Source of the DNA: Bacteroidetes/Chlorobi group bacterium ChocPot_Mid
Lineage (GTDB): Bacteria; Bacteroidota; Ignavibacteria; Kapaibacteriales; UBA2268
NCBI GenBank assembly: GCA_003731675.1
Contig: RCNQ01000132.1
Coordinates: forward strand, 1-10,281
Direction: 5' to 3'
DNA: 10,281 bases
Position 1 is the first letter of the stretch. Each line of letters opens with the position of its first letter. A program made the translations under genes and the position numbers. This document shows, in pieces, positions 1 to 6,067 of this stretch. Under the pieces are notes generated by a model. The model worked only from the letters and a program-made list of their open reading frames with translations, had not been told where the DNA came from and did not search any database.

Positions 1-127
1 AATGTATATCTTTCAGCTTGGTTTCCTCGACGGGAAACACGGATTTATTCTCTCTTTGAACTCTGCGATAGGTATTTATATGAAATACATAAAACTTTGG
101 GAAAAAAATAAAATAAAATCAGTATGA
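1..127 (+). CDS. Family 2 glycosyltransferase, C-terminal end only (WaaE/KdtX/LgtF-like)
   Basis: Only the tail of this gene is in the window. The frame beginning at base 2 is open for 41 codons to TGA at 125-127, and its start lies upstream of the window. The readable peptide contains the block LGFLDGKHGFILSLNSA followed by KYIKLWEK. This matches the C-terminal signature (GFLDG..GF, then a lysine/tryptophan-rich helix) of family 2 glycosyltransferases that add sugars to the LPS inner core, such as WaaE, KdtX and LgtF. The catalytic GT-A domain is not visible, so the donor and acceptor sugars cannot be read. The stop overlaps the next gene's start as ATGA (124-127), so the two are probably translationally coupled in one operon. 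The family call is a recognition from a short peptide; that it is a real coding tail is supported by the coupling. Confidence 0.72.
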   Translation, partial: MYIFQLGFLDGKHGFILSLNSAIGIYMKYIKLWEKNKIKSV

Positions 128-1215
128 AAACCCCGAAAGTATTACACATTGATATTGAAAATGGTTGGAGAGGTGGACAAAATCAGGCGATTTATCTTTA
201 TGAAACAGAATTACAAAAAGGGCTGGACTCACATTTTATCTGCAAAGTCAATACTGATTTTCATAAAATATTGAAACATAAAAACCTTCCTCATACTGCA
301 TTAAATTATAAAAATGAAGTTGATATTTTCAGTGCAATCAGAATATCAAAAATTGCGAAGAAATATGAATACAACATTATTAATTGCCACTCCTCACATT
401 CGCTATCCCTTGGATTACTTAGCAAATATTTCTATTCAAAATCAAAGATAATTGGCGTTCGCAGAGTGGACTTCAAAATAAAAAACAACTTCTTAAGCAA
501 ATGGAAATACAATTCTGATAATCTTGATGCTTTAATCTGTGTGTCCGATGCAATTAAAAACATCATGAAAAACTATATTAAGAATAATAATAAACTGATT
601 GTAATCCATGACGGTATTGATACACAAAAATATCTCGGCATAGACAGCTCGAATTTACGAAAAGAATACAACTTGAATGATAATATTATTGTAGGTACTA
701 TAGCCGCATTCGTCGGTCACAAAGACTATCCGACGTTACTGAAAACAATTAAAATTATTTCTGAAATACGAAATGATATTACTTTCATTGCACTTGGAGA
801 TGGTCCTTTATTCAATAACATAAAAAAATTAGCAGAAGATTTACATATATCCGATAATATAATATTTACTGGTTTTAAGGAAAATGTAGGTGAATTTCTG
901 AATCTGTTCGATATATTTATCTTAACTTCAAACGAAGAGGGATTAGGCTCCACGCTTCTTGATGCAATGTCTGTCGGGCTACCCATTGTTGCAACAAAAG
1001 CAGGTGGTATTCCTGAAATCATCAAGGATAAAACTAACGGTATTCTGTGCGAAATTCAAGATGCCTCATCTTTGGCTAATGCTGTAATTCAATTAGTTGA
1101 TAATGTTGAATTACGTAACTTATATGGTTCCAACTCTAAAAAGATTGTTCAAAATTTCAGTATTGAAAAAACCGCAGAAAAATATTTTGATTTATATCAA
1201 AAACTCTTAGCTTGA
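124..1215 (+). CDS. Glycosyltransferase family 4 (GT-B fold), probably LPS or surface glycan synthesis
   Basis: The 363-residue protein has the usual length of a family 4 retaining glycosyltransferase. The N-terminal Rossmann half opens with HIDIENGWRGGQNQ (residues 8-21), whose GG pair sits where these enzymes have a glycine-rich acceptor/donor loop. The C-terminal half carries the linker-region IHDGID (161-166), LGDGP (224-228), TSNEEGLGSTLLDAM (268-282) and AGGIPE (293-298). In the E-x7-E nucleotide-sugar motif the second glutamate is aspartate (E272, D280), a conservative change. No signal peptide or membrane segment is visible, so it should act at the cytoplasmic face. The ATG is chosen because it overlaps the upstream glycosyltransferase stop as ATGA; no Shine-Dalgarno is seen, consistent with coupling. 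Its neighbours suggest a role in LPS core or surface glycan assembly, but the sugar specificity is unknown. Confidence 0.85.
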   Translation: MKTPKVLHIDIENGWRGGQNQAIYLYETELQKGLDSHFICKVNTDFHKILKHKNLPHTALNYKNEVDIFSAIRISKIAKKYEYNIINCHSSHSLSLGLLSKYFYSKSKIIGVRRVDFKIKNNFLSKWKYNSDNLDALICVSDAIKNIMKNYIKNNNKLIVIHDGIDTQKYLGIDSSNLRKEYNLNDNIIVGTIAAFVGHKDYPTLLKTIKIISEIRNDITFIALGDGPLFNNIKKLAEDLHISDNIIFTGFKENVGEFLNLFDIFILTSNEEGLGSTLLDAMSVGLPIVATKAGGIPEIIKDKTNGILCEIQDASSLANAVIQLVDNVELRNLYGSNSKKIVQNFSIEKTAEKYFDLYQKLLA

Positions 1216-1220
1216 AAAAA

Positions 1221-2612
1221 TCAAATCTCTTGTGTATTATTTTTCGATAACTTTTTTATTAGTGATTCAGCTAACTTCTTCCCTGGTAAGCTAAGTGATT
1301 CATTATTTACTTTTATAATCAGAAATATACCAATAATAAAAATTAAAATATCACCACCCCACATCCCAAGAATAGGAGAAATCATGCCCCTGTCAGCAAG
1401 TTTTTCACCTCCAATCAAACAAGCCCAGTACAATATGTAAAATGCAAGACTTATGGCTGCACTTATACCAAAATTTCCACCCTTTGTCATGACTCCCAGC
1501 GGACATCCAACCAAGACAAATACTAAACATGCAAACGGAATTGCATACTTTTTCTGTATTTCAATCTCATACTGTCTGGCTTTAAAATCATAATCATCTC
1601 TTCGCATTATCTCTGAGTTCAATGATGCCTTTAAAAATGAAATCCTTCGCTGAACATTTTGCAATACTACTGCATCACTCTGAACTAAATCTTTTGTTCT
1701 AAGAAATCTGTTGCTTGAATCAACAACTTTTCCTGTCAAATATTTATAATGCTTATCAATTTGAAATTTTAAACTTGAATCATATTTCTGTCGTTCTTTT
1801 GTTGCTTCATCAACAATTTTTCTCATATCCCTGATATGCATTTCCCTGTCCCCTCGACTTATAAGGTCGTCATCTGTCCTCGTTAAATTAAAACCTTCTG
1901 CATTCAATATTATCCGGTATTTTTCGAAATTAATCTTTCTGTAATTTCTGTATTCAAATTCAGTCATCTGATGTATTTCACCGCTATACAAATCAAAAAT
2001 CAATTTACTCATATCGTTCGAAAAACTCGCAATGCCTGTATCCGCTGAGACAATATTAACATTATTCATATTCCGTGTGTCATATATCGTTACTCCGTAA
2101 AGATTCCCGTTAATGGAATCTACCTGTCTCGCAAATATTGTATATCCGTCAAGCTCCTGAGAGAATTTCCCGGATTCTATAGAAAAAGTCGGTTTCTTTC
2201 TCTGTATGTCCATCATCAGAACTTTTGCTCTGTGATTTGCCTCAGGGAGTATCTCATCATTAAACCAAAATAACAAAATTGTTAGGATTATTCCACTGAC
2301 AATGACAGGTTTCATCATCTTGATCAAACTTCCACCACTTGACTTGATAATAGTTGTTTCGTGAACAGAGGACATATTACCAAATGCCATTAATGTCGAA
2401 AATAACACTCCCATCGGAACAGCAAGTACAATCATCCATGACAAATTCAGACCTATTAACTGGACAATTAGCCATAAACTCAGCCCCTTGCCAAGTAACT
2501 GGTCAACATTTTTTAAAAGAAACTGAAATAAAAATAAAAACATAACAAGCACAGTTCCGAATATGAATGGTGCTATATGTAACCTTAAAATATACCTGCT
2601 GATTATACTCAT
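1221..2612 (-). CDS. LptF/LptG-type permease (YjgP/YjgQ family) of the LPS exporter
   Basis: LptF and LptG are the membrane partners of the LptB ATPase; together they extract LPS from the inner membrane and pass it to LptC and LptA. The 463-residue protein shows the family plan: a first membrane segment (about 12-32), a second (48-77), the coupling region HETTIIKSSG (84-93), a third (103-118), a long periplasmic part, then three C-terminal segments (about 358-373, 382-402, 416-434). The start of the C-terminal membrane part, PFACLVFVLVGCPLG (359-373), is typical of the family. E. coli LptF and LptG are about 100 residues shorter; the surplus here is a charged, probably helical stretch at about 255-350 between the jellyroll-like domain and segment four. 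I cannot separate LptF from LptG by eye, so no symbol is given. Its stop is 5 bases from that of the convergent glycosyltransferase gene, fitting an LPS locus. Confidence 0.9.
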   Translation of the reverse strand: MSIISRYILRLHIAPFIFGTVLVMFLFLFQFLLKNVDQLLGKGLSLWLIVQLIGLNLSWMIVLAVPMGVLFSTLMAFGNMSSVHETTIIKSSGGSLIKMMKPVIVSGIILTILLFWFNDEILPEANHRAKVLMMDIQRKKPTFSIESGKFSQELDGYTIFARQVDSINGNLYGVTIYDTRNMNNVNIVSADTGIASFSNDMSKLIFDLYSGEIHQMTEFEYRNYRKINFEKYRIILNAEGFNLTRTDDDLISRGDREMHIRDMRKIVDEATKERQKYDSSLKFQIDKHYKYLTGKVVDSSNRFLRTKDLVQSDAVVLQNVQRRISFLKASLNSEIMRRDDYDFKARQYEIEIQKKYAIPFACLVFVLVGCPLGVMTKGGNFGISAAISLAFYILYWACLIGGEKLADRGMISPILGMWGGDILIFIIGIFLIIKVNNESLSLPGKKLAESLIKKLSKNNTQEI

Positions 2613-2638
2613 CCTACAAAAATATGATTTTATATCTG

Positions 2639-2659
2639 AATGATAAAATCTTTATCATT
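2639..2659. promoter_or_regulatory. 21-bp palindrome between divergent genes
   Basis: The arms AATGATAAA and TTTATCATT are perfect reverse complements of 9 bases around the 3-base centre ATC. The element lies 27 bases before the LptF/G-type start codon (minus strand) and 84 bases before the membrane-protein gene (plus strand). Its position between divergent starts fits an operator, or a hairpin in a leader. The arms are 7/9 A/T, so chance in this A/T-rich spacer is possible. No regulator is identified. Confidence 0.4.
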
Positions 2660-2732
2660 AATTAGATAATATCTGCCGAAATTATTTTTAAATTAGTAAT
2701 TTTGTAAATTGCAATAATGCAGTTAAATAATC

Positions 2733-2738
2733 AGAGGA
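2733..2738 (+). promoter_or_regulatory. Shine-Dalgarno site of the four-helix membrane protein
   Basis: AGAGGA lies four bases before the ATG at 2743 (five from its GG). It fixes the start of an otherwise unrecognised gene and shows that the organism uses anti-Shine-Dalgarno pairing for at least some messages. Confidence 0.55.
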
Positions 2739-2742
2739 TATT

Positions 2743-3270
2743 ATGTTATTTACTTATAAAAACTTAGAAGATATGCTTTTTGAATCCAATCGTAAAAAAT
2801 ATCTGATTGTAGATTTCTTTATTGGTCGAGGATTTATCCTTCCTCCAATTATTATGGCATTAGTATATTCATTCATCAATGCTCTAATGAATTCTTATTA
2901 TCTTCCTGTAAAAAATTACATCTATATATTTATTTTTGTAATTTCTTACAGCTTTATAATTTCTTTAATAATGCTGTATCTGGAAAATAAGATTTTAAAG
3001 GGTTTCAAAGAATTAGATTTAGAAAAAAAATTAAAAAAACTAAAAATTCTTCTTTACTTAAATGAATCATTATACTTCATTTCTTTCACTTCTGTTATAG
3101 TAATATATAACTCCTTTGAAAAATCTTATATAAGCGAATTCAAGCTGTTCCCTTTTATTTTTCAGCTTTTAGTTATGATTGCTCTAAGTTTTCTTATGGG
3201 ATGGTGGTTTTCAAAGTCTAATTTCAAGAAACTAAAAGAAGAAATATTAAGAAAAGGTATATTGGAATGA
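2743..3270 (+). CDS. Hypothetical protein with four predicted membrane segments
   Basis: I do not recognise this 175-residue protein. Hydrophobic stretches at about 31-51, 58-81, 104-124 and 135-155 suggest four membrane helices. Between helices two and three lies a strongly basic segment (about 84-102, rich in lysine) with the look of a cytoplasmic loop or amphipathic helix, and the C-terminus is again basic (SNFKKLKEEILRKG, 159-172). There are no cysteines, no obvious catalytic motif and no signal peptide. The start is well supported: AGAGGA at 2733-2738 is a good Shine-Dalgarno placed five bases before the ATG. The gene stands alone on the plus strand; its stop is 7 bases from the stop of the convergent DUF1858 gene. 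Its DNA looks even richer in A/T than the nuo genes. The coding call is firm from the ribosome site and clean membrane pattern; the function is unknown. Confidence 0.7.
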   Translation: MLFTYKNLEDMLFESNRKKYLIVDFFIGRGFILPPIIMALVYSFINALMNSYYLPVKNYIYIFIFVISYSFIISLIMLYLENKILKGFKELDLEKKLKKLKILLYLNESLYFISFTSVIVIYNSFEKSYISEFKLFPFIFQLLVMIALSFLMGWWFSKSNFKKLKEEILRKGILE

Positions 3271-3277
3271 ATACTAT

Positions 3278-3493
3278 TTATCTCGAATTCAATTGATTAA
3301 TATCGTTAACTATTTTTTCTATATCTGCTTCCGAAAATCCCTTTTCTTTGCAAGCCGATTCGAGCGTTCCCCAAATCGGCTCACCACAAACAAAACATCG
3401 GATTCCTTTATCTCTCAAATATCCAACAGATTCAGGAATCAATCCTAACAAATCCTCAATGGTAATATCCTTATTGATTTTTTGTTTCATCAT
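3278..3493 (-). CDS. DUF1858 domain protein with a CFVC motif
   Basis: This 71-residue soluble protein is essentially one DUF1858 domain. It opens with INKDITIEDLLGLIPES (6-22), has a helix ending in LRDKGIRC (26-33), then the CxxC pair C33-C36 in CFVCGEPIWGTLE, and finishes with KEKGFSEADIEKIV (49-62). A third cysteine is C48. Family members are small helical domains often found fused to, or beside, redox and sulfur- or nitrogen-metabolism proteins; their biochemical role is not established. The start overlaps the 3' end of the DUF6132 gene by 23 bases, so the two should be translationally coupled. ATG codons at 3491-3493 and 3488-3490 are equally possible starts. With the upstream thioredoxin and DUF6132 genes it forms a probable three-gene operon. 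The cysteine pair suggests redox chemistry or metal/sulfur binding, which is inference. Confidence 0.83.
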   Translation of the reverse strand: MMKQKINKDITIEDLLGLIPESVGYLRDKGIRCFVCGEPIWGTLESACKEKGFSEADIEKIVNDINQLNSR

Positions 3494-3686
3494 CGTTATT
3501 TTTTTCTGCCTTCTTCTTGGAAGGAAAAGATAGTGCCAAACCTACCACTGCCCCATAAACAGTGGATATATGCCAGTTCGATGTAATCGGGCATGTCCCT
3601 GAGCTACAACCAATAAAATAATAATACCCGTAGCCCAGTATCGCTCCTGCCAGAGTTCCGAGCATAATTCTCAAATACTTGTTCAT
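3471..3686 (-). CDS. DUF6132-like small membrane protein with a CSSGTC motif
   Basis: The product, 71 residues from the ATG at 3684-3686, has two hydrophobic segments: about 7-26 (MLGTLAGAILGYGYYYFIG) and about 40-54 (after the loop, STVYGAVVGLALSF). Between them is the loop CSSGTCPITSN, with C27 and C32. This GC-x-SGTCPIT loop followed by a YGA-containing helix is what I associate with DUF6132, a small family seen beside thioredoxins in Bacteroidota-like genomes; its function is not known. The C-terminus is short and charged (KKKAEKNNDDETKNQ). A TTG six bases upstream would overlap the thioredoxin stop; I prefer the ATG, which leaves a 2-base gap to that stop. Its end overlaps the DUF1858 start by 23 bases. 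The paired cysteines could be a thioredoxin substrate or a metal/sulfur site, which is inference. Confidence 0.75.
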   Translation of the reverse strand: MNKYLRIMLGTLAGAILGYGYYYFIGCSSGTCPITSNWHISTVYGAVVGLALSFPSKKKAEKNNDDETKNQ

Positions 3687-3688
3687 AA

Positions 3689-4063
3689 TCAATTGTTTGG
3701 AATTTCAGGATGTTCAACACCAAGTACTTCACTTATTGCTTTAATGTAACCTTCCTTCGGCATAGCACCTACTGCCATCTGTGGTTTGTCATTCATAGGA
3801 ACAAACAAAACAGAAGGTATGCTCCTTATTCCGAAAGCTGCTGCCAGTTCTTGCTGGTCTTCTGTGTCAATTTTGTAGATATCAACTTTGCCTGCATATT
3901 CTTTGGAAAGCTCTTCCATAATGGGAGCAATCATCTTGCACGGTCCGCACCAGTCTGCATAAAAATCAATTACACATGGCTTATCACCAGCAAATTTCCA
4001 CTCAGTATTGTTCTCGAAATCGAAAACCTTCTGTAAAAAAGTTTCTTTAGTTAAAAATTCCAT
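3689..4063 (-). CDS. trxA: Thioredoxin
   Basis: This 124-residue protein is a single thioredoxin fold that reduces disulfides in target proteins. The active site DFYADWCGPCKM (33-44) has the canonical WCGPC with C39 and C42; the cis-proline is in SIPSVLF (P83); and the buried acidic residue before the active site is D33. The N-terminal ENNTEWKFAGDKPC resembles thioredoxins of Bacteroidota-type genomes. It lacks a signal peptide, so it should be cytoplasmic. The C-terminal tail (VEHPEIPNN) is slightly longer than in E. coli thioredoxin (108 residues). The start is supported by an AGGAG site six bases upstream. It is first in a cluster with the DUF6132 and DUF1858 genes (a 2-base gap to the former) and diverges from nuoA. 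Function is certain at the family level; a dedicated partnership with its two small neighbours is inference. Confidence 0.95.
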   Translation of the reverse strand: MEFLTKETFLQKVFDFENNTEWKFAGDKPCVIDFYADWCGPCKMIAPIMEELSKEYAGKVDIYKIDTEDQQELAAAFGIRSIPSVLFVPMNDKPQMAVGAMPKEGYIKAISEVLGVEHPEIPNN

Positions 4064-4069
4064 TTTTTT

Positions 4070-4074
4070 CTCCT
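4070..4074 (-). promoter_or_regulatory. Shine-Dalgarno site of thioredoxin
   Basis: On the minus strand AGGAG (plus strand CTCCT) lies six bases before the thioredoxin ATG, an ideal spacing. It is the strongest ribosome site in the window and supports this start. Confidence 0.65.
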
Positions 4075-4393
4075 ATAATTTTTAAATTGTTTTTTATTTG
4101 GTGTGTAAGACGAGATTAATTTTGATATATTGCTACTCAGTAATATAGTTTTTTTAATGACTTCTTTACTCACAAATTCTTCTTAATTTTTATTTGACGT
4201 TCATTATCAAATTTTGTTACTATCATATCTCAAAAATCTTTTATATTTCAATAAAAAATAATTTTTTCAATTAGATGCTGTTATATATTCATAACAATTT
4301 CAATAAGAAAGGATTAATGCAATTTAGCTAAAACTAACAATGATTTCAAAAAAATTAATTTTTTTAAATATGATTACAAAAATCGAATTTTTT

Positions 4394-4422
4394 TTGACTA
4401 ATTTCAATTGTATTTTTTAAAT
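4394..4422 (+). promoter_or_regulatory. Possible housekeeping promoter for the nuo operon
   Basis: TTGACT (4394-4399) and TTAAAT (4417-4422) are separated by 17 bases and match the sigma-70 hexamers at 5/6 and 4/6 positions. This would give a leader of about 55-60 bases before nuoA. A competing candidate is a TAnnTTTG box (TATTTTTG, 4472-4479) only seven bases before the ATG, as in Bacteroidota promoters. Such A/T-rich DNA gives many weak matches, so both are tentative. Confidence 0.3.
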
Positions 4423-4486
4423 TGCCAACTTTAATATTTAGAAATTGAAAATTTATAAGAAATTTATACATTATTTTTGGTAAGAT

Positions 4487-4912
4487 ATGTTAAGTGATTT
4501 TGGAATAGTACTCTTGTTTCTTATAACAGGATTCGTTTTTGTAGCCCTTGGACTCATTACTGCGGCTATAATCAGGCCACACAATCCCAATCCGGTTAAG
4601 CAATCAACTTATGAATGCGGTGAAGAATTAATCTCTGGTAGCCCTTGGATTAAATTCAATATTCGTTTCTATGTCGTTGCCCTTATTTTCCTGCTCTTCG
4701 ATGTCGAAATAGTCTTCCTACTCCCTTGGGCTGTTGTGTTTCAGCAACTCGGATGGTTCGCTTTCATCGAAATGGCAGTATTCGTTCTGATTCTGCTCGC
4801 TGGACTTGCTTATGTATGGGCTAAAGGTGATATCGAATGGGAAAAACCAAAACCTTATATTCCATCTCTTAAGGATTTGGTGGTCGAAAGAAAACAACAT
4901 TTTGCAGAATAA
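4487..4912 (+). CDS. nuoA: NADH-quinone oxidoreductase subunit A
   Basis: NuoA (ND3 homologue) is a membrane-arm subunit of complex I at the joint with the peripheral arm. The 141 residues show three membrane helices (about 6-28, 61-81, 89-111). They include the conserved loop STYECGEEL (40-48), whose cysteine is the ND3 loop cysteine near the quinone site, and FDVEIVFLLPWA (71-82), with the acidic pair in helix two. The length is close to the family norm, with a charged C-terminal tail (KPKPYIPSLKDLVVERKQ). It is the first gene of the nuo operon and is followed after 40 bases by nuoB. No Shine-Dalgarno is seen before the ATG. Confidence 0.96.
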   Translation: MLSDFGIVLLFLITGFVFVALGLITAAIIRPHNPNPVKQSTYECGEELISGSPWIKFNIRFYVVALIFLLFDVEIVFLLPWAVVFQQLGWFAFIEMAVFVLILLAGLAYVWAKGDIEWEKPKPYIPSLKDLVVERKQHFAE

Positions 4913-4952
4913 ATATTTTTTTACAAATGAAGAATAATTAGGATTATTATTT

Positions 4953-5495
4953 ATGGGATTATTAAATAGATTAAACGAACCTTTTGAAGGCGGTGGAATT
5001 GTCCTTGGTACTGTTGAGGACATTCTCAATTGGGGAAGAGCAAAATCAGATTGGTACCTGCAATTCGGTCTTGCTTGCTGTGCTATCGAATTTATGGCTG
5101 TCAATGCACCTCACTTTGATTTTATGAGATTTGGCACCATACCTCGTACAAGCCCGAGACAAGCTGACTTCATCATCATCTCAGGTACTGTAACACTCAA
5201 AATGGCTGAGAGAATTAAAAGACTTTACGAGCAGATGTCAGAACCAAAATATGTTATATCAATGGGTTCTTGCTCCAATTGTGGCGGACCTTACTGGGAA
5301 CACGGATACCATGTTTTGAAAGGTGTTGACCGTATTATTCCAGTTGACGTTTACGTTCCTGGCTGTCCGCCAAGACCCGAAGCATTAGAAGAAGGTATGA
5401 TTTTACTCCAAAAGAAAATCAGGCATGAAGCCATTTTCAACAAAAGAAAAAGAATCGCTGAAGAAGATAAAAAACTCGGCTTAAATATTAAATAA
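4953..5495 (+). CDS. nuoB: NADH-quinone oxidoreductase subunit B
   Basis: NuoB (PSST homologue) holds cluster N2, the last iron-sulfur cluster before quinone, in the peripheral arm. The 180-residue protein carries the expected ligands: the tandem pair C42-C43 in LACCAIEF, C107 in MGSCSNCGG and C138 in VPGCPPRPEA. The extra C110 in SCSNC is not an N2 ligand in E. coli NuoB. Other family blocks are RFGTIPRTSPRQAD (59-72), which lines the quinone cavity, and IPVDVYVPGCPP. The C-terminus is a basic helix (about 152-175). The start is the ATG with AGGA 9-10 bases upstream, giving a normal N-terminus. It sits between nuoA and nuoC, with a 33-base gap to the nuoC ATG. Confidence 0.97.
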   Translation: MGLLNRLNEPFEGGGIVLGTVEDILNWGRAKSDWYLQFGLACCAIEFMAVNAPHFDFMRFGTIPRTSPRQADFIIISGTVTLKMAERIKRLYEQMSEPKYVISMGSCSNCGGPYWEHGYHVLKGVDRIIPVDVYVPGCPPRPEALEEGMILLQKKIRHEAIFNKRKRIAEEDKKLGLNIK

Positions 5496-5528
5496 TAATT
5501 TTGATTTTAAATGAATTAATTGATAAAT

Positions 5529-6005
5529 ATGCAAGCACAGGAAATATTTGATAAGTTAAAAGAAAAGTTCAATGATGATATCCTTGAACTCAAAGCAGAT
5601 GCACCATCAGACCCTATAATCTTAATCAATGGAGCTGAACTTTTCAACATCGCCCAATTTATGAGAGACAAGGAAGAACTGGATTTCGACTATCTCGTCG
5701 ATTTGATTTCACTCGACCTTGGCGATAACCTCGGGGCAATATACATTTTTTATTCGATGAAACATAAGCATAGAATAGCTCTAAAAGCAATAGTTCCAAA
5801 GGACAACCCGATTTTACCAACATTGGAAAATCTTTGGAGAACTGCTGATTGGCTCGAAAGAGAAGCATGGGATTTAATGGGTATCAAATTTGAAGGACAT
5901 CACAATTTAATCAGAATACTTAATCCGTATGATTGGGAAGGACATCCTTTAAGAAAAGACTACGTCACTCCCGAATTCTATCACGGAATGAAAGTGCCTT
6001 ATTAA
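5529..6005 (+). CDS. nuoC: NADH-quinone oxidoreductase subunit C
   Basis: NuoC (30-kDa subunit) is a cofactor-free structural part of the peripheral arm that binds NuoD. From the ATG at 5529 the protein has 158 residues; a TTG nine bases upstream is in frame but less likely. The C-terminal half has the family hallmark: ADWLEREAWDLMGIKFEGH, then NLIRILNPYDWEGHPLRKDY, close to the end. The N-terminal half is variable as usual. It is encoded separately from nuoD, not as the NuoCD fusion found in E. coli. No convincing Shine-Dalgarno is visible. The gap to the nuoD start is 62 bases. Confidence 0.95.
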   Translation: MQAQEIFDKLKEKFNDDILELKADAPSDPIILINGAELFNIAQFMRDKEELDFDYLVDLISLDLGDNLGAIYIFYSMKHKHRIALKAIVPKDNPILPTLENLWRTADWLEREAWDLMGIKFEGHHNLIRILNPYDWEGHPLRKDYVTPEFYHGMKVPY

Positions 6006-6067
6006 ATTTTTGTTAATTAATATCAAAAAAGAAAATAGTTTGAAACAAATATAAAAATGGAAATATC

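Larger units (their letters stand above)
4064..4486. other. Gene-free A/T-rich divergent spacer between thioredoxin and nuoA
   Basis: These 423 bases hold no open frame of note, tRNA or recognisable RNA. They consist mostly of A and T runs, such as T tracts at 4149-4155 and 4388-4395 and A tracts at 4348-4354. A perfect 18-bp palindrome made of seven A, TTAA and seven T lies at 4348-4365. Bases 4341-4370 and 4371-4400 match imperfectly at 22 of 30 positions, which may be composition alone. The spacer must supply promoters for both the thioredoxin cluster and the nuo operon, and the phased A/T tracts may act as curved DNA or UP-like elements (inference). Confidence 0.7.

Noticed and set aside
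3348..3533. Plus-strand open frame of 61 codons across the DUF1858 gene
   Set aside because: It is the antisense shadow of a recognisable DUF1858 domain and has no ribosome site or family motif.
3471..3692. TTG start for the DUF6132-like gene at 3690-3692
   Set aside because: An ATG two codons downstream gives a typical N-terminus and avoids overlap with the thioredoxin stop.
3710..4036. Plus-strand open frame of 108 codons across thioredoxin
   Set aside because: Antisense shadow of a gene with a full WCGPC active site and a Shine-Dalgarno; the peptide is cysteine- and phenylalanine-rich with no pattern.
4341..4400. Two adjacent 30-base imperfect direct repeats (22 of 30 identical)
   Set aside because: Most matches are A or T runs; in such biased DNA this level of identity is weak evidence of a duplication.
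4927..4941. Five-codon frame (MKNN) before nuoB, as a possible leader peptide
   Set aside because: Very short, no ribosome site and no regulatory codon pattern; chance ATG in the intergenic gap.
4718..5104. Minus-strand open frame of 128 codons across nuoA and nuoB
   Set aside because: It spans two well conserved genes and their gap, with low-complexity polar content typical of a shadow frame.
5520..5531. TTG start for nuoC
   Set aside because: The ATG at 5529 is nearby, more usual, and costs no conserved residues.
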